A stretch of 32,660 nucleotides of DNA. Origin: Rikenellaceae bacterium. GTDB taxonomy: Bacteria > Bacteroidota > Bacteroidia > Bacteroidales > Rikenellaceae. The notes beneath the pieces are model-generated. The model saw nothing but the letters and a program-made list of their open reading frames with translations, made no database searches and was not told the DNA's origin. The position numbers and the translations under genes were made by a program. Positions 25,260 through 32,660 of this stretch are shown here, piece after piece. The stretch spans positions 1-32,660 of the forward strand of contig JAJQEF010000007.1 in NCBI GenBank assembly GCA_021201795.1. Direction: 5' to 3'. How positions within the stretch are numbered: the stretch's first letter is position 1; every line of letters begins with the position of its first letter.

Positions 25260-26522
25260 TTATCTTTTAGAAGTTACATCCTTCTCATATTTCTCAATTT
25301 CAGCAATGTAATCTTCAGCTACAGGTACTCCGCTTTCAAGGCAGTAGTAATCGTAAATTGCGCTCCATGGTAGTGATTTGCACTCTTCGAGCAATGCCAT
25401 TCTCTGGAAGTTTTCGCCCTTAGCTTCGTATTCGCGAAGTTTTGCGAGAGGCTCAAGGAATGCACGAAGGAATGCTTTCTGAGTAGCGCGAACACCAACA
25501 GCATAAGCTCCTATACGGTTGATCGACGCATCGAAATAGTCAAGACCGACGTTTACTTTATCCATAACATCCGCGCGAACTATTTCGTGAGCAATCGCCT
25601 GAAGATCGTCATTTAGAATAACAACGTGGTCAGAATCCCAACGCACAGGACGGCTAACGTGAAGCATGATCTCAGGAGCGAATAAAGCTATTGCAGAAAT
25701 CTTGTCCGAAATTGTTTCAGTAGGATGGTAGTGTCCTGCGTCAAGAGTAACCATGATATTATTTTTAACACAGTAACCTACTACAAACTCGTTGGAACCT
25801 ACTGTATAGCTTTCAAGACCGATACCGAAAAGTTTAGATTCAAAACAATCTTTCATATATTTAGGATCGCGCTTAACTGCAAATATCTTGTCGAGAGAAT
25901 CCTTCATATTTTTACGATAGATAGAAGCATCTACGGTAATATCTTTCTGTCCGTCAGGGAACCAAAGGTTGTGGATACAAGGACTTCCTTGCTGACGTCC
26001 AATCTCTTCTGCGATAGCACGGCAACGTTGTACGTGCTCGATCCAGAAATCACGTGTTTCCTTATCGAGTGCGGATAAAGTACCGTTATCTGATTTCGGG
26101 TGAGAGAAACAAGTACAGTTGAAATCAAGATAGATTCCGATTTCTTTCGCCCAGTCGATCCAGCTCTGGAAGTGTGTAATGTCGATCTGGTCGCGATCTA
26201 CGAATTTTCCTCCGAAGTCGCCGTAGATAGCGTGGAGGTTCAAGCGGTGTTTACCAGGAAGAAGGGTAAGTGCTTTCTCGATATCAGCTCTTAATTCTTC
26301 GATTGTACGCGCTTTACCAGGGTAGTTACCTGTAGCCTGAATACCTCCAGTAAGGTCGCCTTCAGCTACTTCGAAACCTGCAACATCGTCAGCCTGCCAA
26401 CAGTGAATAGAAATAGACAGGTTATTCAATTTGTCCAATGCCGGTTTAACATCGATTCCAAATTCTGCAAAACGGGCTACTGCAGCAGCATACGCTTGTT
26501 CAATTCTTTCTTTTTTGTTCAT
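25260..26522 (-). CDS. rhaA: L-rhamnose isomerase RhaA
   Basis: RhaA converts L-rhamnose to L-rhamnulose. The 420-residue length matches the family (E. coli 419). Clear family blocks include SIHCWQADDVAGFE (about 35-48), GGIQATGNYPG, HAIYGDFGGKFVDRD, the metal-binding CTCFSHP and LDAGHYHPTE regions, and the VRWDSDHVV metal motif near 310. All are intact. It lies 25 bases after rhaB and three bases before rhaT. The stretch shows more C/G-ending codons than its neighbours, which fits high expression on induction, although this was judged by eye only. Confidence 0.95.
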   Translation of the reverse strand: MNKKERIEQAYAAAVARFAEFGIDVKPALDKLNNLSISIHCWQADDVAGFEVAEGDLTGGIQATGNYPGKARTIEELRADIEKALTLLPGKHRLNLHAIYGDFGGKFVDRDQIDITHFQSWIDWAKEIGIYLDFNCTCFSHPKSDNGTLSALDKETRDFWIEHVQRCRAIAEEIGRQQGSPCIHNLWFPDGQKDITVDASIYRKNMKDSLDKIFAVKRDPKYMKDCFESKLFGIGLESYTVGSNEFVVGYCVKNNIMVTLDAGHYHPTETISDKISAIALFAPEIMLHVSRPVRWDSDHVVILNDDLQAIAHEIVRADVMDKVNVGLDYFDASINRIGAYAVGVRATQKAFLRAFLEPLAKLREYEAKGENFQRMALLEECKSLPWSAIYDYYCLESGVPVAEDYIAEIEKYEKDVTSKR

Positions 26523-26547
26523 TTTTAGTCAGTGTTTAAGTTATTTA

Positions 26548-28020
26548 TTATAGTTTACAAACTTTTTTAAATTTATTGTATGCTTCTTCCCATACCGCTG
26601 GTTCCTGAGGTTGATACTCCTTACTGTCGATTGAACCTGCAATAATATTTCTCATTTTCTGAAGTGAATTTACGATACCCGCAGCTTGAGCCTGAATCAT
26701 AATATTACCGATAGCAGTAGCTTCAGATGGACCGGAAACAACTGGAAGTCCAATAGCATTAGAGGTAAGCTGATTAAGAAGATCGTTTTTGGATCCACCG
26801 CCAATTACATGAAGTACCTCGATATCGAATGGTGCAACTGATTTAAGCATTTCAATAACCACTCTGTATTTAAGCGCAAGGCTTTCGAAGATCATTCTGA
26901 TAAATTCCGCATGAGTTTCCGGTTTTGGCTGTCCGGTTGCTTCACAATAGTCGCAAATAGCTCGGGTCATGCTTTCAGGATTTGCAAACGACGGATGATC
27001 AGGATCTATCATACATTTGAATGGTGCAGCACTCTGCGACATCGCAACAATCTCCGGATAAGAATATTGAACGTCCTTATCCCATTCCTTACGGCATTGC
27101 TCAAGAATCCACATACCTGTTATATTTTTAAGGAACCTTGTAGTTCCTTCGATACCGCCTTCGTTAGTGAAATTAAGTTCCATGGAGCGTTCATTAATAA
27201 TAGGATCTTTTGTTTCGATACCCATTAAGGACCATGTACCTGAACTTAAGTAAGCGAATTTTTCATTTTTCGCGGGAACCGCAGCAACTGCGGACGCAGT
27301 GTCGTGTCCTGCTACCGCAATTACCGGAATATTTTCTACACCCGTCTCTTTTACGATATCATCGGTTAAACGGCCGATTTCAACACCAGGATAAACAATC
27401 GGATTGAAAAGATTTTTTTCAATCCCCATAGCTTTCAGCAAAGAATTATCCATTTCTTTATTAAGTGGATTCAATATTTGAGAGGTAGATGCTATCGTAT
27501 ATTCAGTAACCATTTTACCTGTAAGAAGATATGAAAGTGCATCCGGGATAAATAACAATTTATCGGCAGTCTTGAGCATCGATGAATTTTCCTTTTTCAT
27601 CGCATATATCTGGAAAAGGCTGTTGAAGTTCATGATCTGAATTCCGGTAATTCCGTAAACTTTATCCCTCGATAAAACATTTTTAAAATAATCCTCTGGC
27701 ATACCGTCAGTATGAGGATCACGGTAAGCATAGGGCAATCCGAGTATCATACCGTCTTCTCCAACCATTGCGAAGTCCACTCCCCAAGTATCAATACCTA
27801 TAGATTCAACCTTGATATTATCTTTAGCGCAAGTTGCTAAAGCAGTTTTTATTTCTTCAAATAAATCGAAAATATTCCAGAAATAGTGATCTCGTATCTT
27901 TTTAATTGTATTCGGGAAACGTGTAAGTTCCTGCATATAAATTATACCGTTTTCCACGCTCCCCACTATGGACCGTCCGCTGGTAGCCCCCAGATCTATG
28001 GCTAAAAATGTTTTTTTCAT
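26548..28020 (-). CDS. rhaB: Rhamnulokinase RhaB
   Basis: RhaB phosphorylates L-rhamnulose at O1 with ATP. The 490-residue FGGY-family kinase shows the first phosphate motif FLAIDLGATSGRSIVG (about 5-20), the family IDTWGVDFAMV block near 74, the AVAGHDTASAVAAVP block near 233, the YLSSGTWSLMG block, and the adenosine motif HVIGGGSKNDLLNQ near 398. It is the first gene of rhaB-rhaA-rhaT. A -7 box lies 31 bases upstream, with the divergent AraC regulator beyond it. Confidence 0.95.
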   Translation of the reverse strand: MKKTFLAIDLGATSGRSIVGSVENGIIYMQELTRFPNTIKKIRDHYFWNIFDLFEEIKTALATCAKDNIKVESIGIDTWGVDFAMVGEDGMILGLPYAYRDPHTDGMPEDYFKNVLSRDKVYGITGIQIMNFNSLFQIYAMKKENSSMLKTADKLLFIPDALSYLLTGKMVTEYTIASTSQILNPLNKEMDNSLLKAMGIEKNLFNPIVYPGVEIGRLTDDIVKETGVENIPVIAVAGHDTASAVAAVPAKNEKFAYLSSGTWSLMGIETKDPIINERSMELNFTNEGGIEGTTRFLKNITGMWILEQCRKEWDKDVQYSYPEIVAMSQSAAPFKCMIDPDHPSFANPESMTRAICDYCEATGQPKPETHAEFIRMIFESLALKYRVVIEMLKSVAPFDIEVLHVIGGGSKNDLLNQLTSNAIGLPVVSGPSEATAIGNIMIQAQAAGIVNSLQKMRNIIAGSIDSKEYQPQEPAVWEEAYNKFKKVCKL

Positions 28021-28050
28021 AAGTTCTTTGTAGTTTCAATTTAGTTATTA

Positions 28051-28058
28051 CAAATGTA
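28051..28058 (-). promoter_or_regulatory. -7 box of the rhamnose operon
   Basis: TACATTTG on the minus strand fits TAnnTTTG exactly, 31 bases before the rhaB ATG. No TTTG is present 19-21 bases upstream. The weak -33 fits a promoter that needs an activator, as shown for RhaR in B. thetaiotaomicron. Confidence 0.5.
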
Positions 28059-28149
28059 ACTATTTTAACGGTTATCTTGTTGCAATTAATGATTCTTGTA
28101 TTTGATTTTTTTATTTGTCAATTTATAAAAAATATTTAATAAAAAACCT

Positions 28150-28157
28150 TACTTTTG
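28150..28157 (+). promoter_or_regulatory. -7 box of the AraC-family regulator gene
   Basis: TACTTTTG fits TAnnTTTG exactly, 21 bases before the ATG at 28178. The -33 region is AT-rich without a clear TTTG at the right distance. Confidence 0.45.
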
Positions 28158-28177
28158 GAATAAAATTATTTAACTGA

Positions 28178-29098
28178 ATGAAAAGTAACATGGATTTGGA
28201 TAAACCATCAATTTTTAAATATCTGGTATCAAATGATACTGATGCCCAGTGGGGATTAACTGTTACTACCGTAGGGTTCCACCATATAACTCCAGATCAG
28301 GAATATCCTCCCCAGAAACATCCGGAGGAATATGGTTTCGATTATTCTAAAGGACGGATATTAAATGAATACCAATTAATTTATATAACACGGGGTAAAG
28401 GTACATTTAAATCCAAAACGGTTCCGCAAACAAAAATCAAAGAAGGAAGTCTTTTTTTAATAGCTCCCGGAGAATGGCATACTTATAAGCCTGAAAAAGA
28501 CACCGGATGTGATGAATACTGGGTAGGATTTAACGGAAAAATAATTGATGAACTGGTCCATAACGGTTTTTTCCAAAATACTTCCGAGATATTCTATATG
28601 GGTATTAATGAAGAACTGGTAAGCCTTTATAGCAAAATAATCGAGGTTGCTTCAGAAGAAAACACTTGTTTTCAACAACTTATGGGTGGTATGGTATATC
28701 ACATCCTCAGTATGTTATATTATAACCAAAAAAAACAGCAATTCGGAGACAAGGAAATAGTAAACAGAGTGAACAAGGCCAAAATTATAATGCATGAGAA
28801 TATTTATAATAATATAACTCCGGAAGATATTGTCCAAAGGCTTAATCTTAGTTATTCCTGGTTCAGAAGAGCCTTTAAGGAGTACACTGGATTCTCTCCG
28901 GCAAAATATATGAATGAACTTAAATTGCAAAAAGCCAAAACATTATTAACCAATACATCGAAAAGTGTTAAAGAGATTTCTATATCTTTAAGTTTCGATA
29001 ACGTTGAATATTTTTCGACTTTTTTTAAAAAAATGACAGGAAAAACACCTGTAGAATACAGGATTTATTCTACCAAATTTCATAAAACAAAAGATTAA
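28178..29098 (+). CDS. AraC-family regulator, probable rhamnose activator (RhaR-like)
   Basis: This 306-residue protein has an N-terminal cupin sensor domain (about 60-115, with TRGKGTF and LIAPGEWHTYKP) and a C-terminal double helix-turn-helix AraC domain (about 200-298). That domain contains LNLSYSWFRRAFKEYTGFSP and the family signature around VEYFSTFFKKMTGKTPVEYR. It is divergent from rhaB across 157 bases, as the activator RhaR is placed at the B. thetaiotaomicron rhamnose locus, so L-rhamnose or an intermediate is the likely signal. A second ATG at 28190 is possible. The S41 peptidase gene follows after two bases, so the two are probably co-transcribed. Confidence 0.85.
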   Translation: MKSNMDLDKPSIFKYLVSNDTDAQWGLTVTTVGFHHITPDQEYPPQKHPEEYGFDYSKGRILNEYQLIYITRGKGTFKSKTVPQTKIKEGSLFLIAPGEWHTYKPEKDTGCDEYWVGFNGKIIDELVHNGFFQNTSEIFYMGINEELVSLYSKIIEVASEENTCFQQLMGGMVYHILSMLYYNQKKQQFGDKEIVNRVNKAKIIMHENIYNNITPEDIVQRLNLSYSWFRRAFKEYTGFSPAKYMNELKLQKAKTLLTNTSKSVKEISISLSFDNVEYFSTFFKKMTGKTPVEYRIYSTKFHKTKD

Positions 29099-29100
29099 TT

Positions 29101-30501
29101 ATGAATAAAACATTATTATTTTCAGCATTTTCAGCATTATTATATTTAACCGGCTGTACCAACCATGACGTAGATAACCCAGGAAGTTATACCAAGCAGG
29201 AGACTGACAATATATGGATATACAAACAAATGAAAACATATTATTTATGGAGTAATGAAATGCCGGCACAAGCCAATACGGATCTGAAATCAACTTCTTC
29301 TGCTTATTTTTTTAATTTATTGCGCAGGCCGGAGCAGGTGAAAAATAATGTTATTTTTTCTTCAATCACAGAATCCTCTTCAAATGCCAAATCCAAAGCT
29401 GATGCACCTGATGCATCTGAGACTTACGTTTCAGGACTTGGATTCAATGCAAGATTTATCGAGATCCCAGTAGATAATATCTCCCATTATGCGGTGCAGG
29501 TTATGTATATAGTCCCCGGTTCACCGGCACATAATGCAGGACTCAAAAGAGGGGACCTTATAAAAAAATATAACGGCTCCACAGTATCCAATTCATCGGA
29601 TGTTTCCAGAATCATGTCCCAGACTTCTGTAAGCCTGACGTTATGCGATGTATACGGCGAAGAAACAGAAACAGTAAGCATTACCTCGGCCACATATGCA
29701 AACACTCCTATCCTTGCATCTTTGGTTTTACAGGCAGAAGATAAAAACATAGGGTATTTGATGTATAATGAATTCTCATACGGATCAAATTATGTATTTC
29801 TGAACGAACTCAAAAATGCCTTCAGGTTTTTTAAACAAAATGAAGTAAATGAACTTGTATTGGATTTAAGATATAATCCAGGTGGCTATGTATCGGCAGC
29901 AACAACTCTCGCAAGTATGATTGTCGGCAGAAGTGCAGTAGCAAACAAAGAAGTTTTTTTAATTCAGGAATATAATGACATATACTCAGAGCAGCTTAAA
30001 AGCAAAAACAGTGAATATAACCTCACACGTTTTTCTCTTACTAATGATGAACTCGACGAATGTAACCTCGACCTGACTTCAATACACATTATTGCATTAA
30101 CCAATACTGCATCGGCAAGCGAATTGATTATACACTGTTTAAAACCATATATGGATGTTTATCACTATGGAGACATAACATATGGCAAGAATCTGGGATC
30201 AGTGCAAATATCGGATAACAGTGGGACGGTGGAATGGATTCTCCAACCGATAGTTTCACGCGTCCATGACTGCAACAATATATCGGGATATGAAAATGGG
30301 ATTACTCCGGATAAAACTATTAAAGAAAATTATGCTTTAATATATCCATTCGGAGATCACAGAGAAGTTATTCTTAACACTGTACTCCAAAATATAATCA
30401 CAGCAAAATCGGTAAGGTACACTATTCCGACAGATGAAGTTAATTTTGAAATCAATGTTATCGAAGATCTTCCGTTTATAGATAAAGGTGTTATAAATTA
30501 A
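29101..30501 (+). CDS. S41-family (C-terminal processing) peptidase lipoprotein with PDZ domain
   Basis: This 466-residue protein has a lipoprotein signal peptide with lipobox YLTGC (lipidated C19). An N-terminal helical cap follows, then a PDZ domain (about 110-200, with IVPGSPAHNAGLKRGDLI), and then the S41 catalytic domain with the LDLRYNPGGY block. The catalytic Ser-Lys dyad is visible: S338 in TASASE and K363 in TYGKNLG, 25 residues apart as in E. coli Tsp. It should be an active envelope protease of unknown substrate. It follows the AraC gene by two bases. Whether it has any part in rhamnose use is unclear. Confidence 0.85.
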   Translation: MNKTLLFSAFSALLYLTGCTNHDVDNPGSYTKQETDNIWIYKQMKTYYLWSNEMPAQANTDLKSTSSAYFFNLLRRPEQVKNNVIFSSITESSSNAKSKADAPDASETYVSGLGFNARFIEIPVDNISHYAVQVMYIVPGSPAHNAGLKRGDLIKKYNGSTVSNSSDVSRIMSQTSVSLTLCDVYGEETETVSITSATYANTPILASLVLQAEDKNIGYLMYNEFSYGSNYVFLNELKNAFRFFKQNEVNELVLDLRYNPGGYVSAATTLASMIVGRSAVANKEVFLIQEYNDIYSEQLKSKNSEYNLTRFSLTNDELDECNLDLTSIHIIALTNTASASELIIHCLKPYMDVYHYGDITYGKNLGSVQISDNSGTVEWILQPIVSRVHDCNNISGYENGITPDKTIKENYALIYPFGDHREVILNTVLQNIITAKSVRYTIPTDEVNFEINVIEDLPFIDKGVIN

Positions 30502-30530
30502 AAAAGGCGGTCAATGACCGCCTTTTTTAA
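30498..30530. terminator. Bidirectional terminator between the S41 peptidase and yidC
   Basis: TTAAAAAAGGCGGTCA (30498-30513) and TGACCGCCTTTTTTAA (30515-30530) are a perfect 16-bp inverted repeat around one base; in RNA the inner pairs open to form the loop. It overlaps the S41 stop codon and lies six bases from the yidC end. Confidence 0.95.
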
Positions 30531-30535
30531 TTATT

Positions 30536-32398
30536 TTATCTCTTATTCTTAGCTACTTGCTGCTGTTGTTTCATCGCGTCTTCATACCGCTGCATGAATT
30601 TAGATTTCTTTTTAGGCTTCTTGGAATTTTCCTTCATTTTCTGATGAAGTTTTTTCTCATCAATAGCATAACGGAATCCCATTGTCTGCCCCATGGTTAT
30701 TATATTTGACAACAAATAGTAATAACTCAAACAACTGGAGTAATTGTTAAACCAGAAGATCATCATTACCGGCATAAGATAGAGCATCATAAACTTCATC
30801 CCTGCCATCTGTGGTGCGTTACCTGCATTTGTCTGGTTATAACTGGTCCTTCCCGAAATAAATATAGAAACCGCCATAAGCAAGGTAAACAAACTTACAT
30901 GTTCCCCATAGAAAGGTATCTCGAACGGTAGAGTCAATATGCTGTCATACGACGATAAATCATCTGCCCACAGGAAACTCTCACCTCTCAATTCTATGGA
31001 AGCAGGGAAGAACCGGAACATTGCTATAAGTATAGGGAACTGGATCAACAATGGTAAGCACCCGCCCATAGGATTAACCCCGGCACGATTATAAATTTCC
31101 ATCGTTGCCTGTTGTTTTTTCATAGCATCCTTCTGGTCTGGATATTTAGCATTCAACTCGTCGATATCCGGCTTAAGAGCTCTCATTTTTGCCATCGACA
31201 TATAAGATTTGTATGTCAGAGGAAAAATAAGCAGTTTGATAAAGACAGTAAGTAGAAGAATGATAACCCCGAAACTTCCGATATATCTACTTAAAAAATC
31301 GAATGTAGGAATCACGATCAGCCTGTTGATCCAGCGGATCAACCAGCCTCCGAGAGGAACGAGTTTTTGAAGTTCCAGATCGTATTTATTTAGTATATTA
31401 TATTTATTCGGACCGAAATAAAATTTAAAATCATAATTATTCACGTTCCGTGAATACGGAACCGCAAGCTGTGCATTGAATTTTTTAAGTTTGCCCGTTC
31501 CCGACTCGAAAGTATCGTAAGATAACTTAGCATCCATGAACGGATCTTCGGCAATGAATATTGAAGAAAAGAACTGTTGCTTGAATCCGACCCATTTGAC
31601 CTTAGACTTGACGCTTTTTTCTTTAATCTTCTTAGCATCTTTAGATGTACCCAAATCCTCGAGACTCGTATCGTTAGGGAACATATAGGCTATTGTAGAA
31701 TAGTTATTTTCATTGTCATAGCCTTTTTCATTCTGGAATGCCACAGTACTCCAGTTTATAAGAAAATCCGACTGGTTCGGAAGGAGTTTATTCTCCATAC
31801 CATTCATACGAACACTGAAGTCTATCATATAATTATCCGGATAAACCGTATAGTTAAACTCGATAAAAGAGAGTGAGTCCACATAAAGGCGCATGGGAAT
31901 TATCTCTGCAGTTTCTCCAACTTTTATATTTTTAGTCGGAACATCCGTGCTGAAAAAAAACTGAGAAGTATTTATCTGAGTATTGGTAAATAAAGAAAAG
32001 TTAAATTCCGCACTGTTCGGATCAAAAAGATATAGAGGATCCCCGTTATAACGTTTATAATCCTTTAATTCAACAGATATTATACGCCCACCTTTATTGG
32101 ACATGGAAATTATCATCACTTCATTTTCTACTGTGTAGATATCTTCCGTTCCGTTTAGAGAAGAATACAGGGTTTCCCCTAAAGATCCGTACAGCTGCTG
32201 ATTATAATTATTTTGGTAAGCAGTATCTTCAAAAATTCTATTGTCAGGAATCTGTGAATTATCAGAAGAAGATGTATATAACTGGTTAAAAGATGTGGTA
32301 TTTTCAAGTTGTTTTTCTCTTTGTTTAGAATTATACCATGAAAAAGCAATTAATACTAAGCCGATCAGAAGAAGACCGGCTATCGATTTTTTATCCAT
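30536..32398 (-). CDS. yidC: Membrane protein insertase YidC
   Basis: YidC inserts and folds inner-membrane proteins, alone or with Sec. The 620-residue protein has an N-terminal membrane segment (about 5-20), a large periplasmic domain (about 40-340) and the conserved Oxa1 core of about five membrane segments from residue 350. Core motifs include FPLTYKSYMSMAKMRALKPDI, RAGVNPMGGCLPLLIQFPI and the final YYLLSNIITMGQT segment. A strongly basic C-terminal tail (KKPKKKSKFMQRYEDAMKQ) probably contacts the ribosome. The start overlaps the end of pyrG by 8 bases, so the two are coupled. The pyrG-yidC order recurs in Bacteroidales. Confidence 0.95.
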   Translation of the reverse strand: MDKKSIAGLLLIGLVLIAFSWYNSKQREKQLENTTSFNQLYTSSSDNSQIPDNRIFEDTAYQNNYNQQLYGSLGETLYSSLNGTEDIYTVENEVMIISMSNKGGRIISVELKDYKRYNGDPLYLFDPNSAEFNFSLFTNTQINTSQFFFSTDVPTKNIKVGETAEIIPMRLYVDSLSFIEFNYTVYPDNYMIDFSVRMNGMENKLLPNQSDFLINWSTVAFQNEKGYDNENNYSTIAYMFPNDTSLEDLGTSKDAKKIKEKSVKSKVKWVGFKQQFFSSIFIAEDPFMDAKLSYDTFESGTGKLKKFNAQLAVPYSRNVNNYDFKFYFGPNKYNILNKYDLELQKLVPLGGWLIRWINRLIVIPTFDFLSRYIGSFGVIILLLTVFIKLLIFPLTYKSYMSMAKMRALKPDIDELNAKYPDQKDAMKKQQATMEIYNRAGVNPMGGCLPLLIQFPILIAMFRFFPASIELRGESFLWADDLSSYDSILTLPFEIPFYGEHVSLFTLLMAVSIFISGRTSYNQTNAGNAPQMAGMKFMMLYLMPVMMIFWFNNYSSCLSYYYLLSNIITMGQTMGFRYAIDEKKLHQKMKENSKKPKKKSKFMQRYEDAMKQQQQVAKNKR

Positions 32399-32660
32399 TT
32401 ATTTTTTGAGTTTTACATTCACAATATTTTAAAGCCGCATCGACGAATGATGCGAAAAGAGGGTGGGGGTTCAAAACCGTACTTTTATATTCCGGATGGA
32501 ACTGAACTCCTACAAACCACGGATGTTCCGGAATTTCCACGATTTCCACAAGGTTAGTATCCGGATTGATACCTACGGTTTTCATTCCGGCATTATTGAA
32601 TTCATCTTTATATTTATTGTTGAATTCATGTCTATTATACACATCTGCCGCTGCCGACGA
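32391..32660 (-). CDS. pyrG: CTP synthase, C-terminal 89 residues (runs off right edge)
   Basis: The open frame enters from the right edge and encodes the end of the glutamine amidotransferase domain. It includes the block VGVQFHPEYKSTVLNPHPLF, which carries the His and Glu of the Cys-His-Glu triad. CTP synthase converts UTP to CTP using glutamine and ATP. The strongly conserved R-H-R-H-R-Y stretch expected before EFNN is missing: the residues read AADVYNRHEFNNKYKD. Either about nine or ten residues were lost in frame, or the assembly is imperfect here. A GTG at 32642 is only an internal codon, not the true start. Confidence 0.9.
   Translation of the reverse strand, partial: SSAAADVYNRHEFNNKYKDEFNNAGMKTVGINPDTNLVEIVEIPEHPWFVGVQFHPEYKSTVLNPHPLFASFVDAALKYCECKTQKING

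Noticed and set aside
28048-28059. Near-palindrome TTACAAATGTAA considered as an operator
   Set aside because: It is imperfect (one mismatch per arm) and coincides with the -7 box of rhaB, whose consensus produces much of the apparent symmetry.
1-32660. Search for CRISPR arrays, insertion sequences, integrases, toxin-antitoxin pairs or phage genes
   Set aside because: No regularly spaced repeats, transposase or integrase motifs, or terminal inverted repeats were seen. The gene content is housekeeping and metabolic throughout.

Overview
The window is AT-rich chromosomal DNA of a Bacteroidota member, most likely order Bacteroidales. The support is: promoters with the Bacteroides-type -7 box (TAnnTTTG); a glycine-lipid (glsA/glsB-like) gene pair; a FtsI with a C-terminal PASTA domain; a MraY with an extra loop; a membrane protein joining an HU-like N-terminus to a SPOR domain; a tmRNA tag ending YALAA; and a rhamnose operon divergent from an AraC regulator. 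The genus cannot be fixed. No mobile element, CRISPR array or phage gene was seen. Most of the window is housekeeping.

Layout. (1) 1-924, minus: glsB-like (start only) and glsA-like acyltransferases. (2) 1010-10784, plus: a tight division and cell-wall (dcw) cluster, rsmH-ftsL-ftsI-murE-mraY-murD-ftsW-murG. It makes lipid II precursors and the septal SEDS/PBP pair. The usual first gene mraZ is absent, and so are the usual following genes murC, ftsQ, ftsA and ftsZ. (3) 10863-12311, plus: a tyrosine phenol-lyase/tryptophanase-family PLP enzyme with its own strong promoter, a 12-bp palindrome inside that promoter, and two unusual substitutions in the cofactor site. (4) 12337-16356, minus: a nitroreductase-aminotransferase unit and a sugar nucleotidyltransferase-galM unit. 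(5) 16480-21144, plus: a degenerate LytM (M23) membrane protein, dxr, rspP-type protease rseP, the non-canonical NTPase rdgB, and recO, mostly overlapping. (6) 21141-22395, minus: a doubtful small acidic ORF, a small lipoprotein and tmRNA (ssrA) with promoter and terminator. (7) 22507-24173, plus: lgt and the HU-like/SPOR protein. (8) 24225-28020, minus: rhaB-rhaA-rhaT, divergent from an AraC regulator (28178-29098, plus), which is followed by an S41 peptidase lipoprotein. (9) 30536-32660, minus: yidC and the 3' end of pyrG.

Convergent gene pairs are separated by clear hairpin terminators at about 12.33, 24.19 and 30.51 kb. The points that most deserve follow-up are the altered lyase and its putative operator, the LytM protein that lacks all its metal ligands, the shortened dcw cluster, the rhamnose operon without an aldolase, and an apparent in-frame loss of a conserved CTP synthase motif at the right edge.
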